From Pseudomonas sp. RIT-PI-q (GTDB lineage: Bacteria; Pseudomonadota; Gammaproteobacteria; Pseudomonadales; Pseudomonadaceae), in assembly GCF_001297125.1 (NCBI RefSeq), contig NZ_LHPC01000034.1, positions 248,001 to 312,000 on the forward strand: a stretch of DNA of 64,000 bases. Direction: 5' to 3'. Shown in pieces: positions 18,304-28,024 of the stretch; the first letter of the stretch is position 1, and each line of letters starts with the position of its first letter. The notes beneath the pieces were generated by a model. It did not search any database. It saw nothing but the letters and a program-made list of their open reading frames with translations, and was not told where the DNA came from. The position numbers were made by a program, and so were the translations under genes.

Positions 18304-21226
18304 ATGCTCGACCATCTTAAGCATTTCGACTACGGCACCCCTCGGCGTGAATCCGAGCAGCAAGTATCTCTTCTAATCGACGGTGTTGAAGTCAGTGTTG
18401 CGCAAGGTACATCTGTGATGCGCGCTGCAGGCAAGGCTGGATTTCAGTTACCGAAGCTGTGCGCAACAGACAGTTTGGAGCCTTTTGGATCTTGTCGGCT
18501 GTACCTGGTCGAGATTGAAGGGCGTCGAGGCTATCTAGCATCGTGCACAACGCCCGTTGAGCCAGGGATGAAGGTGCGTACGCAGTCCCCGAAGCTTGCA
18601 GGATCTGCGTCGAAACGTTATGGAGCTTTATATCTCGGATCACCCGCTCGACTGTCTGACCTGTCCAGCGAACGGTAACTGTGAATTGCAGGACATGGCA
18701 GGTGTGACCGGGCTACGTGCTGTCCGGTATGGGGTAGGGGGACAGCTAGGCGGCAAGCATCATCTGAATGCTCCCAAAGACGAATCGAACCCCTATTTCA
18801 CCTTCGACCCGAGTAAATGCATTGTTTGTAATCACTGCGTGCGGGCTTGTGAGGAAACCCAAGGAACCTTTGCGCTAACGATCAGCGGGAGGGGATTCGA
18901 GTCTCGTGTTACTGCAGGTATGAATGAATCGTTTCTTGAGTCCGATTGCGTTAGTTGCGGGGCCTGCGTGCAGGCATGTCCTACAGCCACGCTCCAGGAA
19001 AATACTATCATCGCGGTCGGCCAGCCTGAACACAGTGTGATTACAACATGTGCGTATTGTGGTGTTGGTTGTGGGTTCAAGGCCGAGATGAAGGGCGATC
19101 AGGTCGTGCGGATGGTGCCATGGAAAGATGGAAAGGCGAACGAAGGCCATTCCTGCGTCAAAGGTAGGTTTGCTTGGGGGTATGCAACGCATAAGGATCG
19201 GATCACCAAACCTATGATTCGGGAAAAAATCACCGATCCTTGGCGTGTGGTTAGCTGGGACGAAGCGATTGCGTATGCGGCCAGTGAGTTTAAGCGCATT
19301 CAGGGAAAATACGGCCGCTCCTCGGTCGGTGGCATCACCTCATCAAGATGTACAAATGAAGAAACGTACCTTGTACAAAAGCTGGTTCGAGGCGCATTCG
19401 GCAACAACAACGTCGACACCTGCGCCCGGGTATGCCACTCCCCAACCGGTTATGGCTTAGGGCAAGCGTTTGGGACGTCGGCCGGAACGCAGACCTTCAA
19501 GTCTGTCGAAAAGGCAGATGTAATTCTCGTTATTGGCGCTAGTCCTACCGATGCGCATCCGGTGTTTGGTTCGCGCATGAAAAAGCGCCTTCGTCAGGGG
19601 GCAAAACTTATCGTGATCGATCCCAGAGCCATTGACCTGGTCAAGTCACCACATGTTCATGCCGAACATCACCTCAAGTTACGTCCAGGCACCAATGTCG
19701 CTCTTTTAACCTCAATGGCGCATGTCATTGTGACAGAGCAGTTGCACGATGAGGCCTACGTAACGGAGCGCTGCGACGAGCAAAGCTTTGCGGATTGGCT
19801 GACATTCGTGTGCCGGCCTGAAAACTCTCCAGAGGCGATGGAACTGATCTGCTGCGTACCCGCAGAAAGCATTCGTGGGGCCGCTCGTTTGTATGCAACA
19901 GGAAAGTCTAATGGGACTGCCGATGATATCGCCCTGAATCGACCCAACTCGGCGATCTATTACGGATTAGGCGTCACCGAGCACGCTCAGGGGGCCACCG
20001 CTGTGATGGGCATCGCGAATCTAGCTATGGTCACTGGCAACATTGGTCGCGAAGGCGTTGGGGTCAATCCGTTGCGCGGACAAAACAACGTACAGGGTTC
20101 TTGTGACATGGGCTCCTTTCCGCATGAGCTGCCTGGTTATCGCCATGTTCCGACAGTTCGGTTCGCGGGGAATTCGAAGCCGCTTGGGGAGTTAGCCTGG
20201 ATCCTGAGCCAGGTTTACGCTTGCCAAACATGTTTGATTGCGCCGTGGAAGGGAGCTTCAAGGGGCTGTACTGCGAAGGTGAGGACGTCGTCCAATCTGA
20301 CCCAGACACGGAGCATGTAGCAGAGGCACTCATAGCGATGGAGTGTATCGTCGTGCAGGATATTTTCCTCAATGAAACGCCCCAGTACGCTCATGTTTTC
20401 TTGCCAGGATCATCATTTCTCGAGAAAGATGGGACATTCACCAACGCGGAGCGTCGACTCTCTCGGGTGACACAGGTGATGTCTCCACTCGGAGGGTATG
20501 CTGACTGGGAGGTCACAGCGAAGCTATCCACTGCCTTGGGTTTCCCCATGCATTACAACCACGCAAGCGAGATCATGGATGAAATTGCATCGCTGACTCC
20601 GACGTTTCAAGGTGTGTCGTTTGAGAAAATAGAGCGCTTGGGAAGCGTGCAATGGCCATGCAACGAAGACACCCCAGAAGCCGGCATTGGTTGGTACCAT
20701 GCACGTGGATGGTTTTGCCCGGGGCAAAGGGCGTTTCCTGATCACCAAATATGTACCGAGTGATGAAAAGGTAACTCGTCAATTTCCGCTGTTATTCACC
20801 ACCGGCCGCATCCCTTCCCAGTACAACGTGGGAGCTCAGACTCGTCGTACGGCAAACAATGCCTGGCATGCAGAGGATCGATTAGAAATTCACCCGGTTG
20901 ATGCTGAAGATCGTGGCATCCGGGATGATGACTGGGTAGGCATTGAAAGTCGCGCAGGATCGACGGTGCTTAGGGCGCTAATTACCGAACGCATGCAACC
21001 TGGCGTGGTATACACGACGTTTCATTTCCCGGAGTCGGGGGCCAACGTCATCACGACTGATAGCTCGGACTGGGCTACGAACTGCCCTGAATACAAAGTG
21101 ACAGCTGTACAAGTGATGCCAGTAGCTCAGCCCTCAGAATGGCAGGAAGAGTACTCTCGTTTTAGGAGGATCCAGCAATACCTCTTAATGGAGAAGTCAT
21201 GGATAACCTTGGATTCCAATAAATAG
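18304..21226 (+). pseudogene. fdsA: NAD-linked formate dehydrogenase molybdenum subunit, three frameshifts
   Basis: The catalytic subunit (about 960 residues when whole) binds molybdopterin and several Fe-S clusters. The order is conserved: 2Fe-2S domain, CLTCPANGNCELQ, two ferredoxin-type 4Fe-4S motifs (CIVCNHCVRACEE; CVSCGACVQACP), then TCAYCGVGCGF and the bis-MGD domains. Reading needs three shifts: one extra base near 18598, one base lost near 20149, and four extra bases near 20691, where TTGG is tandemly duplicated (20687-20694). Each time the homology resumes at once in the new frame. Start ATG 18304 has TGGAGGAAG upstream. Real decay or sequencing error are the alternatives; a stop in fdsG favours decay. 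Confidence 0.88.
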
Positions 21227-21261
21227 AGGCAGAGCAGTAACGTGCAGAGCGGAGAAACAAG

Positions 21262-21486
21262 ATGAGTCGCCAGAATCTCGTAACGATGGCCAACCGTATC
21301 GGTGATTTCTTCGAGGCGATGCCTGACCGGGATCGTGCATTAGAGGATATCGTCGATCACATCCGTAGATTTTGGGATCCACGAATGCGGCGAGAAATGT
21401 TGGAGCAACTGGACAAAGAGGGTGGTGCAGGATTGAAAGATGTTGTTCTGATTGCACTGACCCGCCATCGAGCTCTACTTTTTTAG
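21262..21486 (+). CDS. fdsD: Formate dehydrogenase delta subunit
   Basis: A 74-residue protein matching FdsD: MANRIGDFFEAMPDRDRALEDI followed by HIRRFWDPRMRREML, the typical short helical subunit of NAD-dependent Mo-formate dehydrogenases. CGGAGA precedes the ATG. It is intact and 35 bases after the end of the fdsA pseudogene. No fdhD/fdsC sulfurtransferase gene follows here, so cofactor maturation would rely on a gene elsewhere. With fdsG and fdsA broken it is probably a leftover of the operon. Confidence 0.85.
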   Translation: MSRQNLVTMANRIGDFFEAMPDRDRALEDIVDHIRRFWDPRMRREMLEQLDKEGGAGLKDVVLIALTRHRALLF

Positions 21487-21644
21487 GTTTTTCTGTCGTA
21501 GATACAAGCAGCGAGAATCTTGGAGCCTATAGCGTTCTTCAGGGCATTTCCTCCGTCCCTATAGTCGCCGATTCTCTAGAGAGAGCCGGCGGCTTTTGAA
21601 TTCTTCCCTAATACGCTTCAACCAATGCCAAATGGCGACAATTC

Positions 21645-23066
21645 CTAAACGATTGCTCGGTAGGTGGGTTGAGATTGGTCGAGTATCGCGCGTAATTTCC
21701 ACAGTGCCTCCGTGAGTACCGATCGATCTTCTGCGTTCCCTAGAGATATGCGGACGGACTCTTTCGGTTCTCCCCCTGGATCGGACGCAAAACTCGACGC
21801 GGGTAACAGCTTGATGTTCTGCCGTTCCGCCTGGTTCGCGAAATCGAGGGCCTGCCAAGACATTGGCAGCGTTAACCAGATATGTGAACCCTGTGGAGGA
21901 GCTTTGAAAGACAGGCCGCTGAAAGCTTGATCCGCTAGGTGAAGACGCTCAAGGTTTTCGTCCCGAATAGCATGTGCCATTTGCTCCAACTGCCCGTTGT
22001 GAATCCATTGCGATGCCAGTTCAGCGAGCAACGGCGATACCATCATCGTCATCGCCTGCATCGTCGTCGCGATATGGTGTGCGCCGTCGACATCGGGGGC
22101 AACCAAATACGCCAGGCGTAATGCAGGTGTTGCACATTTCGATAAGGTAGCGATATACCAAGTCAACTCCGGTGCGAAATCAGCCAGCGGCCTCTTGGTT
22201 TCTGCAGCAGTCTCGTAGTAAGGGTCATCTTCTATCAGAGATATGCTGTACTTTCTGGCGATGGCGGCTAATTGTTCGCGACGCGCCTCGGTAAGGGTGG
22301 CTGTAGTCGGGTTGTCAATGTTGGGAACGACATAAAGCGCTGCAATATCACGCTCGTTGCACGCTTGTTCGAACGACTCGGGAAGTAATCCTTCCTCATC
22401 CATTACGATAGGTACCAACTGCAAATCGAGTTGCCTGGCGATGGTATGAATACCCGGATAACAGAATTGCCCAACCGCCAGATACCTAGATTTTCTGCAT
22501 AGCAAATGACACAGCGCATAAAGAGCGCTCTGCGCCCCAGACGTGAGAATAACCTGCTCAACCTCAATAGACGCCAGTCTCCTGCTTAACCACGCAGCCC
22601 CCGCTTCGCGATGGCGCAAATTGCCACCGGTTTCTTGATAATTAAAGCTCGAAGCCTTGCCACCGCCTACAAATGCGCGACTGATTTCACGTGCGATAAG
22701 CATGTTGATGTCGTGCCCTATAGGGCGTGGTGGACTGTTTTTGCTCAGATCAATAACTTCAGCTTTCCGAGTATCCGGCCCCGGTGCAAAGCCCGCGTCG
22801 GCGATACACGTGCCGCTCCCCGTTCGGGTTTCAATTATTCCCTCATCACGAGCTTTTCCATAAGCCTTGGTTACCGTTGTCAGGTCGACCCCAAGCGCTG
22901 CGGCTAAAGCGCGTTGGGGAGGCATTGGGTCTCCCGGCTGAAGTAGACCGGCGGCGATGTCCGCAACGATCGCCTCGTAAATTCCTAAGTATTTGTATGG
23001 CGCAGAGGGCTCTGCCCACGCAACCCATTGCTTGCTCTGAGAAAGGGAAGGCCGTTTGCTAGACAT
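21645..23066 (-). CDS. MocR-type GntR/aminotransferase regulator
   Basis: A 473-residue fusion of a GntR winged helix (residues about 20-95: IVADIAAGLLQPGDPMPPQR, LGVDLTTVTKAYGKARDEG) with a class I aminotransferase-like domain (about 120-470). NIDNPTTATL and ATLSKCATPALRLAYLV hold the PLP-contacting Asn and Lys, so it can probably bind PLP and respond to an amino compound. MocR proteins normally regulate the divergent neighbour; here that is the ABC transporter and catabolic cluster from 23277. The known ectoine-catabolism regulator EnuR belongs to the same family and sits with ehu transporter genes, which strengthens the link to an ectoine-like or other amino compound. Confidence 0.88.
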   Translation of the reverse strand: MSSKRPSLSQSKQWVAWAEPSAPYKYLGIYEAIVADIAAGLLQPGDPMPPQRALAAALGVDLTTVTKAYGKARDEGIIETRTGSGTCIADAGFAPGPDTRKAEVIDLSKNSPPRPIGHDINMLIAREISRAFVGGGKASSFNYQETGGNLRHREAGAAWLSRRLASIEVEQVILTSGAQSALYALCHLLCRKSRYLAVGQFCYPGIHTIARQLDLQLVPIVMDEEGLLPESFEQACNERDIAALYVVPNIDNPTTATLTEARREQLAAIARKYSISLIEDDPYYETAAETKRPLADFAPELTWYIATLSKCATPALRLAYLVAPDVDGAHHIATTMQAMTMMVSPLLAELASQWIHNGQLEQMAHAIRDENLERLHLADQAFSGLSFKAPPQGSHIWLTLPMSWQALDFANQAERQNIKLLPASSFASDPGGEPKESVRISLGNAEDRSVLTEALWKLRAILDQSQPTYRAIV

Positions 23067-23078
23067 AAATCACCCGGA

Positions 23079-23268
23079 ATTGTATGGCAATGGAGGTATT
23101 GTATGGTTTTGCGAAGTCTTGAACAACGTACGCAGGGTACAAAATACGTAGAGCGGTGGGATTTTGTAGGTTTTTATTAAAAAATAAATGCATACGCTAA
23201 GAATATTTCGGTCTTAAGTGTATGGTAATGTGTATGCTATATTTCTTCATCGTTAACAAAGCGTATGG
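23079..23268. promoter_or_regulatory. Divergent promoter region with GTATGG repeats, candidate MocR operator
   Basis: Between the MocR gene and the transporter, ATTGTATGG occurs twice in direct orientation (23079-23087 and 23098-23106, 19 bases apart) and GTATGG twice more (23220-23225, 23263-23268). MocR regulators such as GabR bind short direct repeats (ATACCA in GabR, close to the complement of this unit). Operator function is inferred. Confidence 0.45.
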
Positions 23269-23276
23269 GGATACAA

Positions 23277-24134
23277 ATGATGTTGCGTTCAGTGGTGTTG
23301 GGTCTGTCGTTGTTCTTGTCTGTTTCGTCGGTCGTCCAGGCGGAAGACCTTCTAGAAGCAGTTAAAACCGGAAAGGTTGTCAGGGTTGGTTATGCGGAGC
23401 AGGAACCTTTTATTGTGAGCGGCCCGAACGGGCAGTTAGCAGGCTACGAAGCAGACCTGCTTAAAGCGGTATTGGCCAGGTTTGGGATTAGCCAAATTCA
23501 AGCTGTACCTACGCAATTTGGGGCCTTGATTCCGGGTCTTCAGGCCCGTCGGTTCGACGTCATTGCATCTGATCTCTACATCCGTCCAGATCGCTGCAAG
23601 CTGGTGGCATTCTCGGAGCCGACCCATATCGTGAATGATGGAATTGTTGTTCGGGCTGGGAACCCCAAAGGGATTCATAGCTACGCCGACATCGTCAAAA
23701 ACTCTACGGTAAAAGTGGGATATCTCACCGGTGGTGGGCCGATCGCGGATCACGCCTTGGCGGCCGGAGTAAAGCCGGAGCAACTGCTGACCCTACCTGA
23801 TGTGGCCTCGCTGTTTGCCGCTGTAAAAGTCGGGCGTATCGATGTTTTCCTCAACCCAGGGTTGACCGTCGCCGCCACATTAAAAACAGCTAATGATCCT
23901 GCGCTCGAGCGAGGCCTTCCTTTTGCTCAGGCAGTAGTCGACGGTAAGGCTACGGTTGGTGTCGGCAGCTTTGCATTCCGTCGCCAAGATCAGGCATTCG
24001 TTGACGAGTTCAACAAACATCTCGAAGAAGTGCTGCGTTCTGGCGAAGCCGCGAGCATCGGCCAGTCCTATGGGTTTTCAGCTGAAGACATCCCTGATGG
24101 GTATCTGAAACTCTCAAGCCTTTGTGCCGGCTGA
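23277..24134 (+). CDS. ABC transporter substrate-binding protein, Ehu/polar amino-acid type
   Basis: About 285 residues with a cleavable signal peptide (MMLRSVVLGLSLFLSVSSV, cut after VQA) and a type II periplasmic binding fold (SBP family 3): VRVGYAEQEPFIVSG, GYEADLLKAVLARFG, FDVIASDLYIRPDRC, VGYLTGGGPIADHAL. This pattern resembles EhuB, the ectoine/hydroxyectoine binding protein. GGGGA (23267-23271) favours ATG 23277 or 23280 over ATG 23265. It heads a tightly packed operon with two permeases and an ATPase. The ligand is inferred only from family and from the ectC-like gene downstream. Confidence 0.85.
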   Translation: MMLRSVVLGLSLFLSVSSVVQAEDLLEAVKTGKVVRVGYAEQEPFIVSGPNGQLAGYEADLLKAVLARFGISQIQAVPTQFGALIPGLQARRFDVIASDLYIRPDRCKLVAFSEPTHIVNDGIVVRAGNPKGIHSYADIVKNSTVKVGYLTGGGPIADHALAAGVKPEQLLTLPDVASLFAAVKVGRIDVFLNPGLTVAATLKTANDPALERGLPFAQAVVDGKATVGVGSFAFRRQDQAFVDEFNKHLEEVLRSGEAASIGQSYGFSAEDIPDGYLKLSSLCAG

Positions 24135-24184
24135 TGGAAACATGCGCTTCTTCGGAAGCGCTTTGTTTGTACGGGAAAAAACAG

Positions 24185-24847
24185 ATGGCAATTGTATGGA
24201 ATTACCGAATCGAAATGTTGAACGGGCTGTGGTGGACAGTAAAACTCGCCGCGACGTCTGCCGTTTTGGCATTTGCACTGGCATTCGTAGCAGGAGTGGC
24301 TCGTTCAAGTCATAGCCTTTGGTTCAATGTGCCGGCAACGATTTATGTCGAGTTCTTCCGTGGCACTTCCGCTCTGGCTCAACTGTTCTGGCTTTTTTAT
24401 GTATTGCCCTTTTTGGGAGTCGATTTATCTGCCTTCCAATGTGGAGTGATCGGACTCGGGCTGTGTTTCAGCGCCTATGGAGCAGAGGTGGTGCGCATAT
24501 GTATCGAGTCAGTTCCTCGCGGTCAGCTAGAAGCTGCTGCTGCGCTCAATTTGAGCCGATTCCAGATCTTACGAATGGTAGTAATGCCCGAAGCTCTGAT
24601 CATGATGATGCCGTTATTGAGCAACCTGTTGATTGAGCTAATCAAGGCGACGTCTCTGGTATCGCTCATCACCATTCCAGATCTCACGTTCCAAGCCAAA
24701 TCAGTCATTTCCAAAACCTATCAATCAGGAGCCGTGCTGCTCGTGACGCTGCTGATTTACCTGCTGATTTCGTTGGTGGTTTCTTCTTCGATGCGCAAGT
24801 TGGAAACACATCTCTCGCGTGGGCGAAGCGTGAGTAATGGCCTATGA
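24185..24847 (+). CDS. ABC transporter permease, Ehu/His-Glu type (first)
   Basis: About 220 residues with five membrane helices and the HisM-type permease domain; the EAA-loop region is GQLEAAAALNLSRFQILRMV, which contacts the ATPase. I chose ATG 24185, which starts just before NGLWWTVKLA as in homologues; an ATG at 24134 overlapping the preceding stop is possible and would add 17 residues. It ends in a 4-base overlap with the second permease. It corresponds to EhuC in the ectoine transporter layout. Confidence 0.85.
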   Translation: MAIVWNYRIEMLNGLWWTVKLAATSAVLAFALAFVAGVARSSHSLWFNVPATIYVEFFRGTSALAQLFWLFYVLPFLGVDLSAFQCGVIGLGLCFSAYGAEVVRICIESVPRGQLEAAAALNLSRFQILRMVVMPEALIMMMPLLSNLLIELIKATSLVSLITIPDLTFQAKSVISKTYQSGAVLLVTLLIYLLISLVVSSSMRKLETHLSRGRSVSNGL

Positions 24848-25509
24848 CGCTTGATTTCTCCTGGGCATTCGCTGCTCAGATCACCCCCGTACTACTCAGG
24901 GGGGCTGGAGTGGCTTTTGTTTCGGCTATTGGCGGTTTCCTCGTTGCTCTGGTGGTGGGCGCCGTTCTAGCAACTCTTGAGCGATCGCAGCGAGTGTGGT
25001 GCTCATTCATTGGTCGTTGGCTCATGGAGCTTTTACGGTCGACGCCACTATTGATCCAGGTTTACTTCCTGTTTTTCGTATTACCTGGTCTCGGAGTGGT
25101 GCTTGAGCCAGTGATGACCGGAGTCGTGGCTTTAGGGCTTTATCACGGCGCCTATGTTGCCGAAGCCTACCGAGCTGTACTTGCCAGCCTGCCAGCTGGG
25201 CAATGGGACGCCGTAGATAGTTTGAGATTCTCGCGTTACCAGGCGTATCGCCACTTGATCATTCCGCAGATGGTGTTGCCGCTAACGCCCGCGCTAGGAA
25301 ACACCTTTATTACCATGCTCAAGGACACCCCAATTCTCGCTGCTGTTTCTGTACCGGAATTGATGTTTATCGCCAATGAAGTGGGGGCGCAAAGCTTTCG
25401 GTACGTTGAACCCATCACGCTCGCAGCGTTGGCTTATTTGGTTATGAGCGGCATCGCATCTGTGATTGTCCTCCTGCTTCGTCATTGGATAAAAGGCCGT
25501 TACACATGA
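24844..25509 (+). CDS. ABC transporter permease, Ehu/His-Glu type (second)
   Basis: A 221-residue inner-membrane permease with a HisM-type domain; the ATPase-contact loop is GQWDAVDSLRFSRYQAYRHL, and LTPALGNTFITMLKDTPILA is the conserved post-loop helix. It overlaps the previous gene and the following ATPase gene by 4 bases each (ATGA), so the three are translationally coupled. It corresponds to EhuD. No damage is visible. Confidence 0.85.
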   Translation: MTLDFSWAFAAQITPVLLRGAGVAFVSAIGGFLVALVVGAVLATLERSQRVWCSFIGRWLMELLRSTPLLIQVYFLFFVLPGLGVVLEPVMTGVVALGLYHGAYVAEAYRAVLASLPAGQWDAVDSLRFSRYQAYRHLIIPQMVLPLTPALGNTFITMLKDTPILAAVSVPELMFIANEVGAQSFRYVEPITLAALAYLVMSGIASVIVLLLRHWIKGRYT

Positions 25510-26276
25510 GCGAAATGATTTCTTTTGAAAAAGTAAGCAAGCGTTTCGGCGAGACGATTGTGCTCGATGATTTCTGCTTCTCCCTGAATCGTGGGGACAA
25601 GGTAGCCATCATCGGCCCGAGTGGGTCGGGAAAGTCGACACTGCTGCGAATCATCATGGCATTGGAAGGCATCGACAGCGGCAAAGTGACGTTGAATGGT
25701 GAAGCTCTTTGGCATGCTTGCGACGGAAAAAATCTTATCTTGCCCACTGACAAGCATCTTCGGCGCATGCGTGCGTTGGTGGGCATGGTGTTCCAGAATT
25801 TTTATTTATTTCCCAATTTGACAGCGCTGGAAAATGTCGCCGCAGCTCCTCAGCTTGTTCTTGGATTATCTCAAGATGAGGCTCAAACACGCGCGCGTGC
25901 ACTGCTCAAGCAAGTAGGGATGAGCAATAAGCTATCCAACTACCCGGCGACCTTATCTGGTGGTCAACAGCAGCGTGTGGCGATAGCCAGAGCGATGGCT
26001 ATGGAGCCGAAAATAATGCTGTTTGACGAGGTGACCTCCGCGCTGGATCCGGAGCGAGTGGGTGAAGTGTTGGAGGTGATGCGCGCACTGGCGGATGAGA
26101 GAGAACTCACCATCGTCGTTGTCACGCACCAGATGGGCGTTGCCAGAGCGATCGCCGACCGAATCTGTTTCATGGAGAACGGAAAGATTCTGGAGCAGGG
26201 CTCTCCAGGGATGATGCTCGACGCCCCTCAGAATAACCGCACACGCACCTTCCTGCGCGCGGTGCATTTGGGATAA
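25506..26276 (+). CDS. ABC transporter ATPase, polar amino-acid/Ehu type
   Basis: About 256 residues: Walker A GPSGSGKST, Q-loop VGMVFQNFYLFPNLTA, signature LSGGQQQRVAIARAM, Walker B IMLFDEVTSALDP and switch His in VVTHQ. The family is that of GlnQ/HisP/EhuA. ATG 25506 overlaps the second permease stop. It completes the importer, and the catabolic genes follow from 26309, so uptake and breakdown of one substrate are probably co-regulated. The insert NGEALWHACDGKNL between Walker A and Q-loop is a mild peculiarity also found in EhuA. Confidence 0.88.
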   Translation: MSEMISFEKVSKRFGETIVLDDFCFSLNRGDKVAIIGPSGSGKSTLLRIIMALEGIDSGKVTLNGEALWHACDGKNLILPTDKHLRRMRALVGMVFQNFYLFPNLTALENVAAAPQLVLGLSQDEAQTRARALLKQVGMSNKLSNYPATLSGGQQQRVAIARAMAMEPKIMLFDEVTSALDPERVGEVLEVMRALADERELTIVVVTHQMGVARAIADRICFMENGKILEQGSPGMMLDAPQNNRTRTFLRAVHLG

Positions 26277-26308
26277 CGCTGCACCCACCTCTCAGCTATG
26301 GAGTGGAT

Positions 26309-27601
26309 ATGTCTTTCAGTGAACACATTGGCGAGCAGCTGTCGCGGATGGCTCGATTCGGCGATGAAAAAGGTGCCGCCGTTATTAGGCAAGTGAGTTC
26401 GACAGCTCTTGCGCAAGCGCAAAGTTGGGACGGATGGGCGGCCTCACACATCGCTGCGCCGCTTTGTGGCCTAAGTGTGGGCGTAAAAGCGTGTTTCGAT
26501 GTTCAAGGTTGGGTGACCAACGCTGGATCGAGGGTGCTTCAAGATCAGCCTCCAGCCATTTCCGACGCGGCTCTGGTTATGGCATTGAAGCGACACGGTG
26601 CGATCGTGACGGCGCAAACCAACATGACTGAGTTTGCGCTCGGAGCATTGGGGCTGAATCCTCATTTTGGAACACCGATGACGCCTCTAGACCCTTCGGG
26701 AAAACGCATCGCCGGAGGATCTACTTCAGGTGGTGCGGTTGCGGTGGCATTAGGGCTCGTCGATGTGGCGTTAGGAAGCGATACGAGCGGGTCTGTCAGA
26801 ATCCCAGCAGCGTTTTGTGGTGTCGTTGGCTTTAAGCCCAGCCGTCGACGTTACAGCGACGAAGGCATGATTTTTCTTTCCCCCTCTTTTGATGTTCCGG
26901 GCTTTATTGCTCGTGACGCTGAGACATTGCTGAGAATTGATCATGCATTGGTGCCCGCTGAAGCTCCCAATACTCAAAGAGTTGATTTGCATGGGCGCAG
27001 GTTTCTGATACCTGGTCGTTTTGCAATGGAACATGCCGATGCTGCAGTGAGTGAATGTTTTAACGCGGCGCTCGCTATTCTTGAAAGTCATGGTGCGCAT
27101 TTGGTCAACATCGATTGGCCTGAGCTTGCACATTACGGGGAGGTAGCGGTTGACGGGGGCATCATCATCGCTGAGGCATTTGCCTTGCACCGATCAAATC
27201 TAAAAGATCGAGCTCATTTGTATGATCCGCGAGTGGGGCCACGAATTGCTTCAGGTGAGCACGTCATGGCCAGTACCTACTTGGATGCGAAGAAGGCATT
27301 GGTTCAATATACCGCTGGTTATCATGAACGATTAGGTAGTTTTGATGCACTGTTGATGCCCACAGTTCCTATTGTACCGCCGACCATTGACGAGCTGGAT
27401 GACGATTATTCTTATTACAAAACAAACAGGCTGTCATTTCGGTTAACGGAGGTCGCTAACAGAATTGATGCCCCGAGTATCAGCCTGCCGGTAAATCGTG
27501 TTCAGCCTATTGGCATTTCAATAACAGGACATTCTGGTCGCGACCGAGAGTTGTTGTATTTGTCGATAGCGATTCAAGCCGCGCTGAAAACAACCATATG
27601 A
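26309..27601 (+). CDS. Amidase-signature family hydrolase
   Basis: A 430-residue amidase-signature (AS) enzyme. The Ser-cisSer-Lys triad is complete: Lys60 in SVGVKACFDV, Ser138 in AGGSTSGGA and nucleophile Ser162 in GSDTSGSVRIPA. AS enzymes hydrolyse carboxamides or related C-N bonds in the cytoplasm; the substrate cannot be read from the sequence. GGAG at 26300-26303 precedes ATG 26309. It ends 15 bases before the ectC-like start, with the stop overlapping a more upstream ATG of that gene, so it is in the same operon. In context it probably releases ammonia or an acid from the imported compound or an intermediate. Confidence 0.85.
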   Translation: MSFSEHIGEQLSRMARFGDEKGAAVIRQVSSTALAQAQSWDGWAASHIAAPLCGLSVGVKACFDVQGWVTNAGSRVLQDQPPAISDAALVMALKRHGAIVTAQTNMTEFALGALGLNPHFGTPMTPLDPSGKRIAGGSTSGGAVAVALGLVDVALGSDTSGSVRIPAAFCGVVGFKPSRRRYSDEGMIFLSPSFDVPGFIARDAETLLRIDHALVPAEAPNTQRVDLHGRRFLIPGRFAMEHADAAVSECFNAALAILESHGAHLVNIDWPELAHYGEVAVDGGIIIAEAFALHRSNLKDRAHLYDPRVGPRIASGEHVMASTYLDAKKALVQYTAGYHERLGSFDALLMPTVPIVPPTIDELDDDYSYYKTNRLSFRLTEVANRIDAPSISLPVNRVQPIGISITGHSGRDRELLYLSIAIQAALKTTI

Positions 27602-27615
27602 AAAAGGAAATATTC

Positions 27616-27999
27616 ATGATCGTCCGTACCTTAGAAGAGCTTATCCAAACACCTAACCACGTTGTGACCGAGGACTGGCGAAGCACGCGACTAGTTGTGA
27701 AGTCAGATGGTCTCGGTTATTCAGTGCACCATACGGTTGTTCCAAAGGGCCATTCGGTGCACTGTCATTATAAAAATCATTTTGAGACCAATTACTGTAT
27801 TGCTGGGGAGGGTGAGGTGCTCAACGTGGAGAATGGTAAGACTTTCGCCATTCGTGCGGGCACTGTCTATGCCTTGGATCAGCATGATAAACATGTGGTT
27901 AGAGCAACCAAGCAAGATTTGCATCTTGTCTGTGTATTTAATCCTCCGATCCAAGGTGAGGAAACGCACAATGCCGATGGCGGTTATGACATTCGTTAA
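27616..27999 (+). CDS. ectC: Ectoine synthase (EctC) homologue without ectAB
   Basis: A 127-residue cupin that aligns over its whole length with L-ectoine synthase, which closes N-gamma-acetyl-diaminobutyrate to ectoine. Numbering coincides with Paenibacillus lautus EctC: the iron ligands Glu57, Tyr85 and His93 are present, as are Trp21, Arg25, Thr40, Tyr52, His55 and Glu115 around the substrate. Other typical strings are HYKNHFET, GTVYALDQHD and LVCVFNPP. AAGGAAA precedes ATG 27616. No ectA or ectB lies in the window and the gene sits inside an importer/hydrolase operon, so it may work in the ring-opening direction or on another cyclic amidine. That role is my inference. Confidence 0.88.
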   Translation: MIVRTLEELIQTPNHVVTEDWRSTRLVVKSDGLGYSVHHTVVPKGHSVHCHYKNHFETNYCIAGEGEVLNVENGKTFAIRAGTVYALDQHDKHVVRATKQDLHLVCVFNPPIQGEETHNADGGYDIR

Positions 28000-28024
28000 T
28001 GTTGGTATTAGGAGGTAGCAGCCG

